A stretch of 64,000 nt of DNA. It comes from Bacillus pumilus (GTDB lineage Bacteria; Bacillota; Bacilli; Bacillales; Bacillaceae). Where the stretch lies: the NCBI RefSeq assembly GCF_003431975.1, contig NZ_CP027116.1:1736001-1800000 (forward strand), read 5' to 3'. Position numbers and translations under genes: made by a program. The notes under the pieces were generated by a model. It saw only the letters and a list, made by a program, of their open reading frames with translations, was not told the origin of the DNA and ran no database searches. Of the stretch, positions 33,629 through 43,691 are shown piece after piece; position 1 is the stretch's first letter; every line of letters begins with the position of its first letter.

Positions 33629-34210
33629 ATGCCAGCAGCTCCTGATAAACAAGAACAGATCATGAAGGCTTCACTAGACTTATTTATTGAGCGAGGCTTT
33701 GATGGGACCACGATGCCAATGATTTCAAAAAAAGCAAACGTCGGAGCGGGAACCATTTACCGTTATTTCGACAGTAAAGAGGCACTCGTCAATACTTTGT
33801 ATCAGCGCAGCCTTTCTGCTTTTATCGAGAAAATGAACACAAACAGTCCAGATCCAAATGAAAGTATTCGAGCGTACTTTAAGCATGTATTTTACTGCTT
33901 GGTTTTATTTACAAAGGAGAATCCAAGCGGACTATATTTCTTAGAAATTGATAAACGATCCCATTACTTAGACGAGACGAGCAAAGAGAAAATGCAGCAT
34001 TTATTACATGGACTCTTCCTTATCTTTGAAGAAGGAAAAAAGGATGGGATTCATCCAAATCTTTCAGGTAGAACCATTTTATCAATTGTATTCGGTGCCT
34101 TTGTACAGCTGCATAAACAAATTCTTGCGGAAGAAATAGAGCCAACGATTGAATTTCTAGAAGACATTGAGCAAAGCCTATGGCGCGCCATTAGCGTTGC
34201 ATCTAAATGA
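33629..34210 (+). CDS. fatR: TetR-family repressor FatR
   Basis: 193 residues. The N-terminal helix-turn-helix is clear (IMKASLDLFIERGFDGTTMP, SKKANVGAGTIYRYFDSKEA). The C-terminal ligand domain is like that of FatR/BscR of B. subtilis, which represses the CYP102A3 operon and is released by long-chain unsaturated or branched fatty acids. The next gene, 18 bp on, is such a P450. GAGGAGGGGG precedes ATG. Confidence 0.88.
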   Translation: MPAAPDKQEQIMKASLDLFIERGFDGTTMPMISKKANVGAGTIYRYFDSKEALVNTLYQRSLSAFIEKMNTNSPDPNESIRAYFKHVFYCLVLFTKENPSGLYFLEIDKRSHYLDETSKEKMQHLLHGLFLIFEEGKKDGIHPNLSGRTILSIVFGAFVQLHKQILAEEIEPTIEFLEDIEQSLWRAISVASK

Positions 34211-34228
34211 AATAAAGGGAGTGGGCAT

Positions 34229-37200
34229 ATGCAACAAACATCAATCATTCCAAAACCAAAAACATACGGACCATTTAAAAATATCCCTCATATCAAAAAA
34301 GGGGAGCTTTCTCAAACCTTTTGGCGGCTGGCAGATGAATTAGGGCCGATCTTTCAGTTTGAATTTGCAAAAGCGACAAGTATTTTTGTTTCTAATCATG
34401 AACTTTTCCAAGAAATATGTGATGAGAGCCGTTTTGATAAATACATTGGAAGCAGTCTCAATAAAGTCAGAACATTTTCAGGGGATGGGTTATTTACAAG
34501 CTGGACAGACGAGCCGAACTGGAGAAAGGCTCATCACATCTTGATGCCGGCGTTTAGCCAGCAGGCTATGAAGGGCTATCATGAGATGATGCTCGATATT
34601 GCCACACAGCTTGTACAAAAATGGCAAAGAACTGGTCATGATGAAGAAATTGAAGTAGCAGAGGACATGACAAAGCTCACTTTAGATACGATCGGGCTAT
34701 GTGGTTTTGATTTTCGATTTAACAGCTTTTATAAAGAAAATCAGCATCCATTCATCGAAAGTATGGTGAATGGTTTAAACGAAGCGATGGATCAGGCAAG
34801 CAGATTGCCCGTTGCAGATAAATTAATGATCAAAAGAAGAAAAGAATTTGAACAAAATGTTGATTTTATGAAGCAATTAGTAGATGACATTATTCAAGAA
34901 CGAAAAAAACAAGATAAAACGGGCAATGATTTACTGTCCCTCATGCTGCATGCTAAGGACCCTGAAACAGGTGAGCGCCTGTCAGATGAAAATATTCGTT
35001 ACCAAATCATTACCTTCTTAATAGCTGGGCACGAAACAACTAGTGGGCTGCTATCCTTTGCGATTTATTTCTTATTAAAGAATCCAGAAAAATTAAAGAA
35101 AGCCGTCCAAGAAGCAGATGATGTGCTGCAAGGCGGACTGCCAACATTTAAGCAGGTACAAAAGCTCACATACACTCGTATGGTTTTAAACGAATCTCTT
35201 CGTCTCTGGCCAACAGCGCCGACGTTCTCTTTTTATGCAAAAGAAGACACCGTCATCGGAGGGAAATATTCGATTAAAAAGAACCAAAGTGTCTCCGTGC
35301 TGCTCCCTAAGTTACATCGTGATCAAGCGGTATGGGGAGAGGATGCGGAAGAATTTAAACCAGAACGCTTTCTACAGCCTGAAAAGATCCCGCAGCATGC
35401 CTACAAGCCTTTTGGAAATGGGCAGCGTGCATGTATCGGTATGCAGTTCGCCCTTCATGAAGCCACAATGGTGCTGGCGATGGTTCTGCACAATTTAGAA
35501 TTGATTGATCATACATCATATGAACTTGATTTAAAAGAATCTCTAACGATTAAACCAAACGATTTTAAAATCAAAGTGCGGCCAAGGAAGCAGCAATTCT
35601 TCATGGCACCACCGAAAGAAGAACCAAAAAAAACCACCAAAGCGAGTGAGGCAAAAGTGGATAGTCATGGGACGCCACTGCTTGTTTTATATGGTTCAAA
35701 TCTAGGCACAGCGCAGCAAATGGCAAATGAATTTGCTGAAGACGGAAAAGCAAAAGGGTTTGACGTGACCACGGCTCCGCTTGATGACTATACACGACAA
35801 TTACCAGATAGTGGTGCCGTCTTAATCGTGACTGCTTCCTACAACGGACTTCCACCTGATCATGCAAAAGGATTTGTCGATTGGGTAACGCAGGATGAGA
35901 AGCAGGATTTATCAAACGTGACATTTGCTGTCTTTGGATGCGGAGATCGAAATTGGGCAAGTACGTACCAGCGTATCCCGCGTCTCATTGATGAAGCGCT
36001 TGAAAGAAAAGGTGCAAAACGTGTTGCGAAGTTAGGAGAAGGCGATGCGGGCGGTGATATGGATGAGGATAAAGAAACATTCCAGAAAACGGTCTTCAAG
36101 CAGCTGGCAAAAGAATTCAAGCTCACCTTCCAAGAGAAAGGCAAGGAAAAGCCAAATCTATCAGTTGCTTATACAACTGAGCTAGTGGAACGTCCTGTGG
36201 CGAAAACATATGGTGCCTTTTCAGCTGTTGTACTGAAAAATGAGGAATTACAATCTGAATCAAGTGAGCGGAAAACAAGACATATAGAACTACAATTGCC
36301 TGAAGGGAAACGATACAAGGAAGGGGATCATATCGGAATTGTTCCGAAAAATAGTGATGCACTCGTTCAGCGGGTCATTCATCGCTTCAATCTAGATCCT
36401 CAGCAACACATAAAGCTTTCTTCTGAGAAAGAGGCTAGTCATTTACCTTTAGATCAGCCGCTTCAAATAAAAGAATTACTTGCTTCACATGTTGAGCTTC
36501 AAGAGCCTGCAACACGTACGCAGCTAAGAGAGCTTGCAGCATATACAGTTTGTCCGCCTCACCGTGTGGAGCTTGAGCAAATGGCTGGTGAAGCCTATCA
36601 AGAAGCCATTCTAAAGAAACGAGTGACCATGCTGGACTTATTAGATCAATATGAAGCGTGTGAGCTGCCGTTTGTGCACTTTTTGGCACTTTTACCAGGT
36701 TTGAAACCGCGCTACTACTCGATTTCTAGTTCACCAAAGGTGGAAGAAAAAAGAGTCAGTATGACAGTGGCAGTTGTGAAAGGGAAAGCGTGGAGCGGCC
36801 GCGGAGAATATGCAGGAGTCGCATCAAACTATTTATGTGGTCTGCAGGAAGGAGAAGAAGTCGCCTGTTTCCTTCACGAAGCGCAGGCAGGATTCCAGCT
36901 GCCCCCTTCATCTGAAGTACCGATGATCATGATCGGACCGGGTACAGGAATCGCTCCATTTAGAGGGTTTGTTCAAGCTAGAGGGGTTTGGCAGAAGGAA
37001 GGAAAGCCATTAGGTGAGGCTCACCTGTATTTTGGCTGCCGTCACCCTCATGAAGATGATCTGTATTTTGAGGAAATGCAGCTTGCAGCAGAAAAAGGAG
37101 TTGTTCACATCCACCGGGCTTATTCTCGTCACAAAGAGAAAAAAGTATATGTTCAGCATTTGTTGAAAGAAGACGGTGAGATGCTGATCCATTTACTTGA

Positions 37201-37372
37201 CCAAGGTGCGTATCTTTACGTGTGCGGGGACGGAAAGGTCATGGCGCCAGATGTAGAGGCTACACTGATCGACCTCTATCAGCATGAGAAACAGTGCTCG
37301 AAAGAAACAGCTGCAAATTGGCTCACAACCCTTGCAAATGACCATCGATATGTAAAAGATGTGTGGAGCTGA
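34229..37372 (+). CDS. cypB: Self-sufficient cytochrome P450 fatty-acid hydroxylase (CYP102)
   Basis: 1047 residues. P450 domain about 1-460 with the I-helix AGHETTSG, ExxR (ESLRLW) and the haem Cys in FGNGQRACIGMQFA (about 401). FMN domain from about 480 (LLVLYGSNLGTAQQMANEF). FAD domain with RYYSISSSP (about 825) and NADPH part with GPGTGIAPFRGF. Hydroxylates medium- and long-chain fatty acids near the omega end using NADPH, without separate reductase. Cytoplasmic, like BM3 of B. megaterium. The neighbouring FatR gene points to the CypB (CYP102A3) type; the exact subfamily is not certain. Confidence 0.93.
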   Translation: MQQTSIIPKPKTYGPFKNIPHIKKGELSQTFWRLADELGPIFQFEFAKATSIFVSNHELFQEICDESRFDKYIGSSLNKVRTFSGDGLFTSWTDEPNWRKAHHILMPAFSQQAMKGYHEMMLDIATQLVQKWQRTGHDEEIEVAEDMTKLTLDTIGLCGFDFRFNSFYKENQHPFIESMVNGLNEAMDQASRLPVADKLMIKRRKEFEQNVDFMKQLVDDIIQERKKQDKTGNDLLSLMLHAKDPETGERLSDENIRYQIITFLIAGHETTSGLLSFAIYFLLKNPEKLKKAVQEADDVLQGGLPTFKQVQKLTYTRMVLNESLRLWPTAPTFSFYAKEDTVIGGKYSIKKNQSVSVLLPKLHRDQAVWGEDAEEFKPERFLQPEKIPQHAYKPFGNGQRACIGMQFALHEATMVLAMVLHNLELIDHTSYELDLKESLTIKPNDFKIKVRPRKQQFFMAPPKEEPKKTTKASEAKVDSHGTPLLVLYGSNLGTAQQMANEFAEDGKAKGFDVTTAPLDDYTRQLPDSGAVLIVTASYNGLPPDHAKGFVDWVTQDEKQDLSNVTFAVFGCGDRNWASTYQRIPRLIDEALERKGAKRVAKLGEGDAGGDMDEDKETFQKTVFKQLAKEFKLTFQEKGKEKPNLSVAYTTELVERPVAKTYGAFSAVVLKNEELQSESSERKTRHIELQLPEGKRYKEGDHIGIVPKNSDALVQRVIHRFNLDPQQHIKLSSEKEASHLPLDQPLQIKELLASHVELQEPATRTQLRELAAYTVCPPHRVELEQMAGEAYQEAILKKRVTMLDLLDQYEACELPFVHFLALLPGLKPRYYSISSSPKVEEKRVSMTVAVVKGKAWSGRGEYAGVASNYLCGLQEGEEVACFLHEAQAGFQLPPSSEVPMIMIGPGTGIAPFRGFVQARGVWQKEGKPLGEAHLYFGCRHPHEDDLYFEEMQLAAEKGVVHIHRAYSRHKEKKVYVQHLLKEDGEMLIHLLDQGAYLYVCGDGKVMAPDVEATLIDLYQHEKQCSKETAANWLTTLANDHRYVKDVWS

Positions 37373-37382
37373 TAAACAGAAA

Positions 37383-37408
37383 TGACCGCCAATCAGGCGG
37401 TTTTTTCT
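37383..37408 (+). terminator. Terminator of fatR-cypB
   Basis: ACCGCC and GGCGGT arms around AATCA, then six T. Confidence 0.85.
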
Positions 37409-37460
37409 GTTTCATAGAGAGATCAATAGAATGAAAGTTAGAAAGATACAAAACACCTAA

Positions 37461-37484
37461 TTTACAAATGAAACATTTTGTAAA
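37461..37484. promoter_or_regulatory. Inverted repeat in the protease promoter region
   Basis: TTTACAAA and TTTGTAAA separated by eight bases, 80 bp before the protease gene. Possible operator. Confidence 0.4.
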
Positions 37485-37562
37485 AAATAAGAATATTCTC
37501 TCATTTACTCCAATATGAAACAATCGTATGATTTTTGATATAGGACATAAAGGAGGAATATG

Positions 37563-38471
37563 ATGAAAAAGGTGAAAATGTTACTCCCTTCTCTACTCGT
37601 TTTTGGTGCTTTAAGTGTGCCTAGTTTTGCCCATGCTGCATCTAATTCAGTACTAACGTCTGATTATGACATGGTGACTTCTGATGGGAAGGTCATCTCT
37701 TCAAGTGATTTCCACAATGATACGAAATCCCCCTCATCCTTTGACAAAGTGGACGATCTTTCTTCTACTGTTGGTGAAAAAGTAAAACCTCTATCAAAAT
37801 ATTTAAAAGACTTTCAAACAAAAGTCGTCATTGGAGACGATGGTAGAACAAAAGTAGCGAATACAAGAGTGGCACCATATAATTCGATTGCTTATATTAC
37901 ATTTGGCGGCTCAAGCTGCACGGGGACACTCATTGCTCCTAACAAAATTTTGACAAACGGGCACTGCGTGTACAATACAGCATCGAGAAGTTATAGTGCA
38001 AAAGGATCGGTGTATCCAGGCATGAATGATAGTACTGCGGTGAATGGCTCAGCAAAAATGACGGAGTTCTATGTACCAAGCGGATATATCAATACAGGTG
38101 CAAGCCAATATGATTTTGCTGTAATCAAAACGGATACGAACATTGGCAATACGGTCGGTTATCGCTCTATCCGTCAGGTGACAAACTTAACTGGGACAAC
38201 GATTAAAATTTCAGGATATCCAGGCGATAAAATGAGATCAACTGGTAAGGTGTCGCAGTGGGAGATGTCGGGTCCTGTGACAAGAGAAGATACGAATCTC
38301 GCATACTATACGATTGATACTTTTAGCGGAAATTCAGGCTCAGCAATGCTAGATCAAAATCAGCAAATTGTTGGGGTTCATAACGCAGGGTATTCAAACG
38401 GAACAATGAATGGCGGTCCAAAAGCGACAGCTGCCTTTGTTGAATTTATTAACTATGCAAAAGCGCAATAA
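37563..38471 (+). CDS. Secreted glutamyl endopeptidase
   Basis: 302 residues (303 if the preceding ATG at 37560 is used; GGAGG spacing favours 37563). Signal peptide KVKMLLPSLLVFGALSVPSF then AHA, a propeptide to about residue 88-90, and a mature S1-family serine protease: His in ILTNGHCVY, Asp in QYDFAVIKTD, Ser in FSGNSGSAML; Cys in SSCTGTL. This is the glutamyl endopeptidase known from B. intermedius/pumilus and related to B. subtilis Mpr. Cleaves after Glu/Asp outside the cell; usually made in late growth. Confidence 0.92.
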   Translation: MKKVKMLLPSLLVFGALSVPSFAHAASNSVLTSDYDMVTSDGKVISSSDFHNDTKSPSSFDKVDDLSSTVGEKVKPLSKYLKDFQTKVVIGDDGRTKVANTRVAPYNSIAYITFGGSSCTGTLIAPNKILTNGHCVYNTASRSYSAKGSVYPGMNDSTAVNGSAKMTEFYVPSGYINTGASQYDFAVIKTDTNIGNTVGYRSIRQVTNLTGTTIKISGYPGDKMRSTGKVSQWEMSGPVTREDTNLAYYTIDTFSGNSGSAMLDQNQQIVGVHNAGYSNGTMNGGPKATAAFVEFINYAKAQ

Positions 38472-38487
38472 AGGCTAGGGGTTAGAG

Positions 38488-38521
38488 CTTGTTTCCTTCA
38501 TAGGGGACAAGCTTTTTTCTC
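38488..38521 (+). terminator. Terminator of the protease gene
   Basis: AGCTTGT and ACAAGCT arms, then six T. Confidence 0.75.
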
Positions 38522-38668
38522 GTTTCGACCTGTCTTTCCTGAAAGATCCATTGAGTTTGCAGCCTCTTCAATTATTCCACATGTCATTCGTTAACCCTTC
38601 ATACATTAAAATGACGCATTTCCTTTAAGTCAAGATACTGCTTGAGAAAAAAAGGAGGTCACACACTT

Positions 38669-39103
38669 TTGAAAATGAGAAGAGGCTGGATCACTGCTGT
38701 CACCTTATGCTTTTTGATATGGATAGGCACGCTTTTAGGTGGATTTGGGGAGAAACAGGCGGCAAAAGGCGCAGATCGATATGATCATATCATTCAATTT
38801 CCAATGGAACGATACCCTGAAACAGGCAGTCATATTCAAGAGGCCATTCGAAAAGGACATTCAGATGTGTGCACGATTGACCGAAATGGAGCAGATGCCC
38901 GCAGGCAAGAATCATTAAAAGGAATTCCAACGAAACCTGGTTTTGACCGGGATGAGTGGCCGATGGCGGTTTGTCTTGAGGGAGGAAAGGGTGCGAGTGT
39001 TCAATATGTCAGCCCATCTGATAATAGGGGCGCAGGCTCATGGGTTGGGCACCAGATGAGCGGTTATCCTGATGGGAAAAGAATTTTATTTATTGTGAAA
39101 TAA
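38669..39103 (+). CDS. nucB: NucB-like secreted DNase
   Basis: 144 residues from the TTG ten bases after AAAGGAGG (ATG at 38675 is the alternative). Basic signal sequence with a hydrophobic span ([19 protein letters not shown]), then a NucA/NucB domain: paired Cys, the catalytic region [12 protein letters not shown] and [20 protein letters not shown]. Non-specific extracellular endonuclease, sporulation-associated in B. subtilis (sigma-E) and known to disperse biofilm DNA. Followed by a terminator. Confidence 0.88.
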   Translation: MKMRRGWITAVTLCFLIWIGTLLGGFGEKQAAKGADRYDHIIQFPMERYPETGSHIQEAIRKGHSDVCTIDRNGADARRQESLKGIPTKPGFDRDEWPMAVCLEGGKGASVQYVSPSDNRGAGSWVGHQMSGYPDGKRILFIVK

Positions 39104-39112
39104 GCTTGAAGA

Positions 39113-39142
39113 AAGGTGCCTGTGAATAGGGACCTTTTTTAA
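39113..39142 (+). terminator. Terminator of nucB
   Basis: AAAGGTGCC and GGGACCTTTTTT arms. Confidence 0.6.
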
Positions 39143-39246
39143 TGATCAGAGCGTATTGGAGCTAGCAGGGACAAAAGATTCAGTGGTACAATTGATCTTT
39201 AAGGTACAGAGACTGACAAGAAGAAAATGTGAAGGGACAAATGCTT

Positions 39247-40095
39247 ATGGAGAAGAACCGTGCATTATACGATTTTTTCATGCAACATGCAGAGAAACTG
39301 ACTGAAACATGGTATGAATCAATTGAGGATGATGATCCAGACTCAATATATCGTTCAACAGATTCCAGCATCATAGAAGAGCTAAAACGGCAAAATCAAG
39401 ATTATTACCAGCATTTTATTCGTGCTTTTATTGAAGATAAGACTTATTTACATACCGAGTTTAAAAAATGGTCTGAGGACTTAGCCAGTGATCCGAAGCA
39501 TTTAAATACACCATTAGATTATGTCGTGAGAGAATACATGTCCAATCAAAGAGTGGTCCTTCATTATTTAAAAGAATTTATTAAACAGCGTCAAGATGAA
39601 ATTGATATTGACCGCATCTTTTATTGGTATGATTTAATTTCAGAGGCATTTAATATTTCAATCCATGTGTTCATCCAGCAATATGTGAAAAATACAACGA
39701 AGAAGCTCATGGCACAAAGAGATATGATTTACGAGCTAAGCTCACCTGTCATTGTCTTAAAAAGTCAAATTGCCTTATTGCCGCTCGTAGGTGACATTGA
39801 CACAGCAAGAGCAAAGATTATTTTAGAAAATACGCTGAAGCAGTGCTCACAAAAGGGCGTGCAGCATTTATGTATTGATCTATCGGGCGTTGTTATTATT
39901 GATACAATGGTGGCCCATCAAATCTTTGATCTCGTCACATCACTTCGGTTAATCGGGGTAGAGACGACCATTTCGGGAATCAGACCGGAAATTGCCCAAA
40001 CAGCAGTTCAGCTCGGGCTTCCTTTTAATGAATTTCGAACGGCATCATCACTTGCTCACGCGCTCGATCGCATGACCGAATTTTCTCCAATATAA
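39247..40095 (+). CDS. RsbR-paralogue stressosome protein (RsbRD-like)
   Basis: 282 residues from the ATG at 39247; an ATG two codons earlier is also possible. The N-terminal half (about 1-150) is the variable non-haem-globin sensor domain; the C-terminal half (about 160-280) is a STAS domain. IDLSGVVIIDTMVAHQIF carries the Thr expected to be phosphorylated by RsbT. RALYDFFMQHAEKLTETWYE resembles B. subtilis YqhA (RsbRD). With RsbS and other RsbR proteins it forms the stressosome that gates sigma-B activation. Monocistronic. Confidence 0.82.
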   Translation: MEKNRALYDFFMQHAEKLTETWYESIEDDDPDSIYRSTDSSIIEELKRQNQDYYQHFIRAFIEDKTYLHTEFKKWSEDLASDPKHLNTPLDYVVREYMSNQRVVLHYLKEFIKQRQDEIDIDRIFYWYDLISEAFNISIHVFIQQYVKNTTKKLMAQRDMIYELSSPVIVLKSQIALLPLVGDIDTARAKIILENTLKQCSQKGVQHLCIDLSGVVIIDTMVAHQIFDLVTSLRLIGVETTISGIRPEIAQTAVQLGLPFNEFRTASSLAHALDRMTEFSPI

Positions 40096-40097
40096 AA

Positions 40098-40126
40098 ACC
40101 AGGCCGATTGAGTGGCCTGGTTTTTC
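40098..40126. terminator. Bidirectional terminator
   Basis: AAACCAGGCC pairs with GGCCTGGTTT around GATTGAGT, with A/T runs on both sides. Confidence 0.85.
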
Positions 40127-40128
40127 AT

Positions 40129-40671
40129 TTAGATGACAGCGTCAATTTTTGTGACTTTCCAATCTTTTTGCACTTTTTCGTACGTAACAGTTCGTTTTAC
40201 TTTGCGTCCGTCAAGTGTTGGAACTGTAAATTCATATGTGCGGACCGTTTGTTTTTTAGAAACAAGCTTAGGTGTTGCTTTATCCCAATTAAGCATGTTG
40301 TCTCCGTCACCGACTGGAACAGCCATTTTCCCTTTATGAACAATGAACTGGTAGTCTTTTAAACCATGATTGATGGCATCTGTTGTGAAAACTTGAGATA
40401 GGTAGCTGTTTAGTTTTTTCTTTGTATCAAATGTTTTAGAAAGATAGTTGTATGTCATGTCTTTATAGCTAAATGATTTTAATTTGTAATCGGAATGTTC
40501 ATTAATTTTGTAGCCTGACATCGCACTCCAAAAGTGTTCTCGTGCATCAAGGGCAATATGTAACGCTTCTTTATTTGTCAAAGTGGCTTGTTTTTTGGAA
40601 GCGGCCAATGTTGTAGATTGTAATGAGATCATAAGCATAATAGCGGTTAATAAAACGAATAATTTTTTCAA
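40129..40671 (-). CDS. iseA: IseA, inhibitor of cell-separation DL-endopeptidases
   Basis: 180 residues with a signal peptide (MKKLFVLLTAIMLMISLQST, cleavage near LAAS). The mature part matches B. subtilis IseA (YoeB) in size and character: ALDAREHFWSAMSGYKINEH, a middle with LSQVFTTDAI and the basic end KVTKIDAVI. IseA binds LytE, LytF and CwlO and tempers wall hydrolysis under stress. GAGGC precedes ATG. A perfect WalR-box direct repeat upstream agrees with its known WalR control. Confidence 0.85.
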   Translation of the reverse strand: MKKLFVLLTAIMLMISLQSTTLAASKKQATLTNKEALHIALDAREHFWSAMSGYKINEHSDYKLKSFSYKDMTYNYLSKTFDTKKKLNSYLSQVFTTDAINHGLKDYQFIVHKGKMAVPVGDGDNMLNWDKATPKLVSKKQTVRTYEFTVPTLDGRKVKRTVTYEKVQKDWKVTKIDAVI

Positions 40672-40725
40672 GGCAATTGCCTCCTTTTCTCAATGAAAAC
40701 TTCTTATGTTACAAATGTTACAATA

Positions 40726-40742
40726 ATTACATTGATATTACA
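40726..40742 (-). promoter_or_regulatory. WalR box upstream of iseA
   Basis: Minus strand TGTAATATCAATGTAAT is TGTAAT-N5-TGTAAT, the WalR consensus (TGTWAH-N5-TGTWAH). Another half-site pair (TGTAACATTTGTAAC) follows. In B. subtilis WalR represses iseA. Confidence 0.75.
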
Positions 40743-40905
40743 AGTATTAAATTGAAATGTTTTTTATTTCTTTTCTTTCTATATATATAACGTTTGAGGG
40801 TGGCAAAAAGTTTTCATTTTTTTATTTTTTCTTTATATCTACTATTTAACCGTTCTAAAGGAGAACAAAACGTTTTTTGGAAAAATTTCTGTTTGGACGT
40901 TCAAC

Positions 40906-40930
40906 ACGCTTTTTCAATTATGACATATAC
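40906..40930 (+). promoter_or_regulatory. Probable sigma-K-type promoter
   Basis: AC at -35 (within AACAC), 16-bp spacer and CATATACTG at -10, as in sigma-K promoters, 36 bp before the coat-like gene. Confidence 0.5.
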
Positions 40931-40965
40931 TGTCGTGATGAATGTCTAAGAAAGTGGTGTTGAAT

Positions 40966-41400
40966 ATGTATTATCCGTATGAAGGTATGTGGAATGGGTA
41001 CGCATATGATAGGCAGATGCAAGGTTGGCCGTCGCTCCCTTCTCAAGTTGGAGGATTTCCAGGGTTTCCAATTGGAGGAGGAGGCACTGGGCCCGGATCT
41101 AGTGGATCAGCCCCGCCAGCTCCACCACAGCATATCATTTCGCAATATCAGCAAGCGTTATCGCAGCCTCAAAGCATGCAGTCACTTATTTCAGGGCAAA
41201 CAGGTGGAGGCCAGCAATCGGTTCAATTTGCAGCGGGATGTAATAGAAGATGGACGATTGTGTTTATGAGAAACGGCCAAGTATTTTTAATGTATGTTCT
41301 TTCCTCACAGCCATTTGGGAGAACAACTGGCTTTATTTGGCCGAACTTTACATTTGGTTCTTTCCCGAGCTCTAGTATTCTTGCCTATTCTTGTTCATAA
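40966..41400 (+). CDS. Pro/Gly/Gln-rich protein, probable spore surface or coat protein
   Basis: 144 residues from the ATG preceded by AGTGGTG. Three parts: a Tyr/Gly start (MYYPYEGMWNGYAYDRQM), a Pro/Gly/Ser/Gln-rich linker (about 25-85) and a compact C-terminal domain with two Cys (FAAGCNRRWTIVFMRNGQVF; SSILAYSCS). No signal peptide. The sigma-K-like promoter and composition suggest expression in the mother cell late in sporulation. I cannot name a family. Confidence 0.6.
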   Translation: MYYPYEGMWNGYAYDRQMQGWPSLPSQVGGFPGFPIGGGGTGPGSSGSAPPAPPQHIISQYQQALSQPQSMQSLISGQTGGGQQSVQFAAGCNRRWTIVFMRNGQVFLMYVLSSQPFGRTTGFIWPNFTFGSFPSSSILAYSCS

Positions 41401-41404
41401 AAGA

Positions 41405-41449
41405 AAAAGCCGGTTCTCATCATCAGCTGATGAAATACCGGCTTTTTTT
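41405..41449. terminator. Bidirectional terminator between the coat-like gene and lexA
   Basis: AAAGCCGGT and ACCGGCTTT arms enclose an inner CATCA-GCTGATG stem; T/A runs on both sides. Confidence 0.8.
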
Positions 41450-42068
41450 AGTGAATATTTCTAAATACACCAATTACTTTACCTAGTATACTTACATTCT
41501 GTAAAATAATCGGTTCCATAGATGGATTTTCTGGCTGTAATCTAAAGTGAGTATTTTCTTTATAGAAACGTTTCACTGTTGCTTCATCTTCCTCTGTCAT
41601 GGCGACGACAATATCTCCATTGTTAGCGGTGCTTTGCTGACGCACAATGACATAGTCCTTGTCCAAAATTCCTGCATCAATCATACTTTCACCCATAATT
41701 TCAAGCATAAATACTTGTTCATCTGGTGCGGCAAAAGTCTCTGGAAGAGGGAAGTATTCTTCTACATTCTCAACAGCCGTGATAGGCAGGCCGGCTGTGA
41801 CTTTTCCGATGACTGGTACGTTCATTACAGCACTCTTTGGAATATTCATTTCCTCTTCATCTAGTACTTCGATCGCTCTAGGTTTTGTCGGATCTCTTCT
41901 AATTAAGCCTTTTGTTTCTAATCTAGCTAAATGTCCATGAACTGTTGAACTGGATGCTAGACCGACAGCTTCTCCAATTTCACGAACGGATGGGGGATAG
42001 CCCTTGCTTTTTACTTCTTCTTTGATGAATGTCAGGATATCGAGTTGTCTTTTTGATAGCTTCGTCAT
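41448..42068 (-). CDS. lexA: LexA, SOS repressor
   Basis: 206 residues from the ATG after GAGGTG. Winged-helix N-terminus ([38 protein letters not shown]), cleavage site Ala-Gly in VTAGLPI (about 91-92), catalytic Ser in [10 protein letters not shown] and Lys in EATVKRFYK. RecA-stimulated self-cleavage derepresses SOS genes. Divergent from yneA with three LexA boxes between them. Confidence 0.98.
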   Translation of the reverse strand: MTKLSKRQLDILTFIKEEVKSKGYPPSVREIGEAVGLASSSTVHGHLARLETKGLIRRDPTKPRAIEVLDEEEMNIPKSAVMNVPVIGKVTAGLPITAVENVEEYFPLPETFAAPDEQVFMLEIMGESMIDAGILDKDYVIVRQQSTANNGDIVVAMTEEDEATVKRFYKENTHFRLQPENPSMEPIILQNVSILGKVIGVFRNIH

Positions 42069-42126
42069 CTTTTGCACCTCAAAACGTCAATTTTAAAGAA
42101 ATTATAGCATGTTTTTCCTAACAGTA

Positions 42127-42140
42127 CAAACATAGGTTCG
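42127..42140. promoter_or_regulatory. LexA box 1
   Basis: CAAAC-ATAG-GTTCG, one mismatch to CGAAC-N4-GTTCG. Confidence 0.8.
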
Positions 42141-42150
42141 AAAAAAACGT

Positions 42151-42180
42151 TTGACAGAAACGTTTGTTCGTATTTATAAT
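42151..42180 (+). promoter_or_regulatory. yneA promoter
   Basis: TTGACA, 18-bp spacer, TATAAT. LexA box 2 lies inside the spacer. Confidence 0.85.
42157..42170. promoter_or_regulatory. LexA box 2
   Basis: GAAAC-GTTT-GTTCG between the -35 and -10 of yneA. Confidence 0.8.
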
Positions 42181-42195
42181 GAGTGACAGAAAGAG

Positions 42196-42209
42196 CGAAC
42201 ACATATTCT
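42196..42209. promoter_or_regulatory. LexA box 3
   Basis: CGAAC-ACAT-ATTCT, downstream of the yneA -10. Confidence 0.7.
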
Positions 42210-42227
42210 GTTAGGAGAGATGACATT

Positions 42228-43204
<977 letters not shown>

Positions 43205-43273
43205 AGTGCGATTTGTTGTCAAAATGATTGATATTTAGTAGTATGTAGAGAAAATGCTTTAAAGGAGTTTGTC

Positions 43274-43504
43274 ATGATTTCTAAAGAACAGCTTTCAAGA
43301 ATAAATGAGCTTTCAAAAAAGTCAAAAGAGACCGGTTTGTCAGACGCTGAAAAAACAGAACAAAAGCAATTAAGAGAAGAGTATTTAAAAGCTTTTCGTT
43401 CTTCTATGAAAAATACACTTAAAACCGTGAAAATCGTCGATCCCGAAGGAAACGATGTCACACCAGAAAAATTAAAAAGAGAAAGAGATCAAAACCTTCA
43501 TTAA
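43274..43504 (+). CDS. ynzC: YnzC (DUF896)
   Basis: 76 residues; DUF896 helical hairpin ISRINELSKKSKETGLSDAEK then EQKQLREEYLKAFRSSMKNT. Third member of the SOS operon. AAAGGAG precedes ATG. Confidence 0.95.
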   Translation: MISKEQLSRINELSKKSKETGLSDAEKTEQKQLREEYLKAFRSSMKNTLKTVKIVDPEGNDVTPEKLKRERDQNLH

Positions 43505-43525
43505 GTCTCTGATTTCTTGAATTTT

Positions 43526-43556
43526 GAAAAGATGGGAAAAATATTCTCATCTTTTT
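43526..43556 (+). terminator. Terminator of the yneA operon
   Basis: AAAGATGGGA and TCTCATCTTT arms, then six T. Confidence 0.7.
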
Positions 43557-43691
43557 TCATATTTGCATAACTTTTTAGGCGATCGATAAACTAAATGTGA
43601 CAAAATCACTCTTTTTCAGCGTGAAATAGTTGTGAAAAAAGGACAGTAGATTTATGATAATGGTGTACACAAGATACGGAAGGGGATTTAT

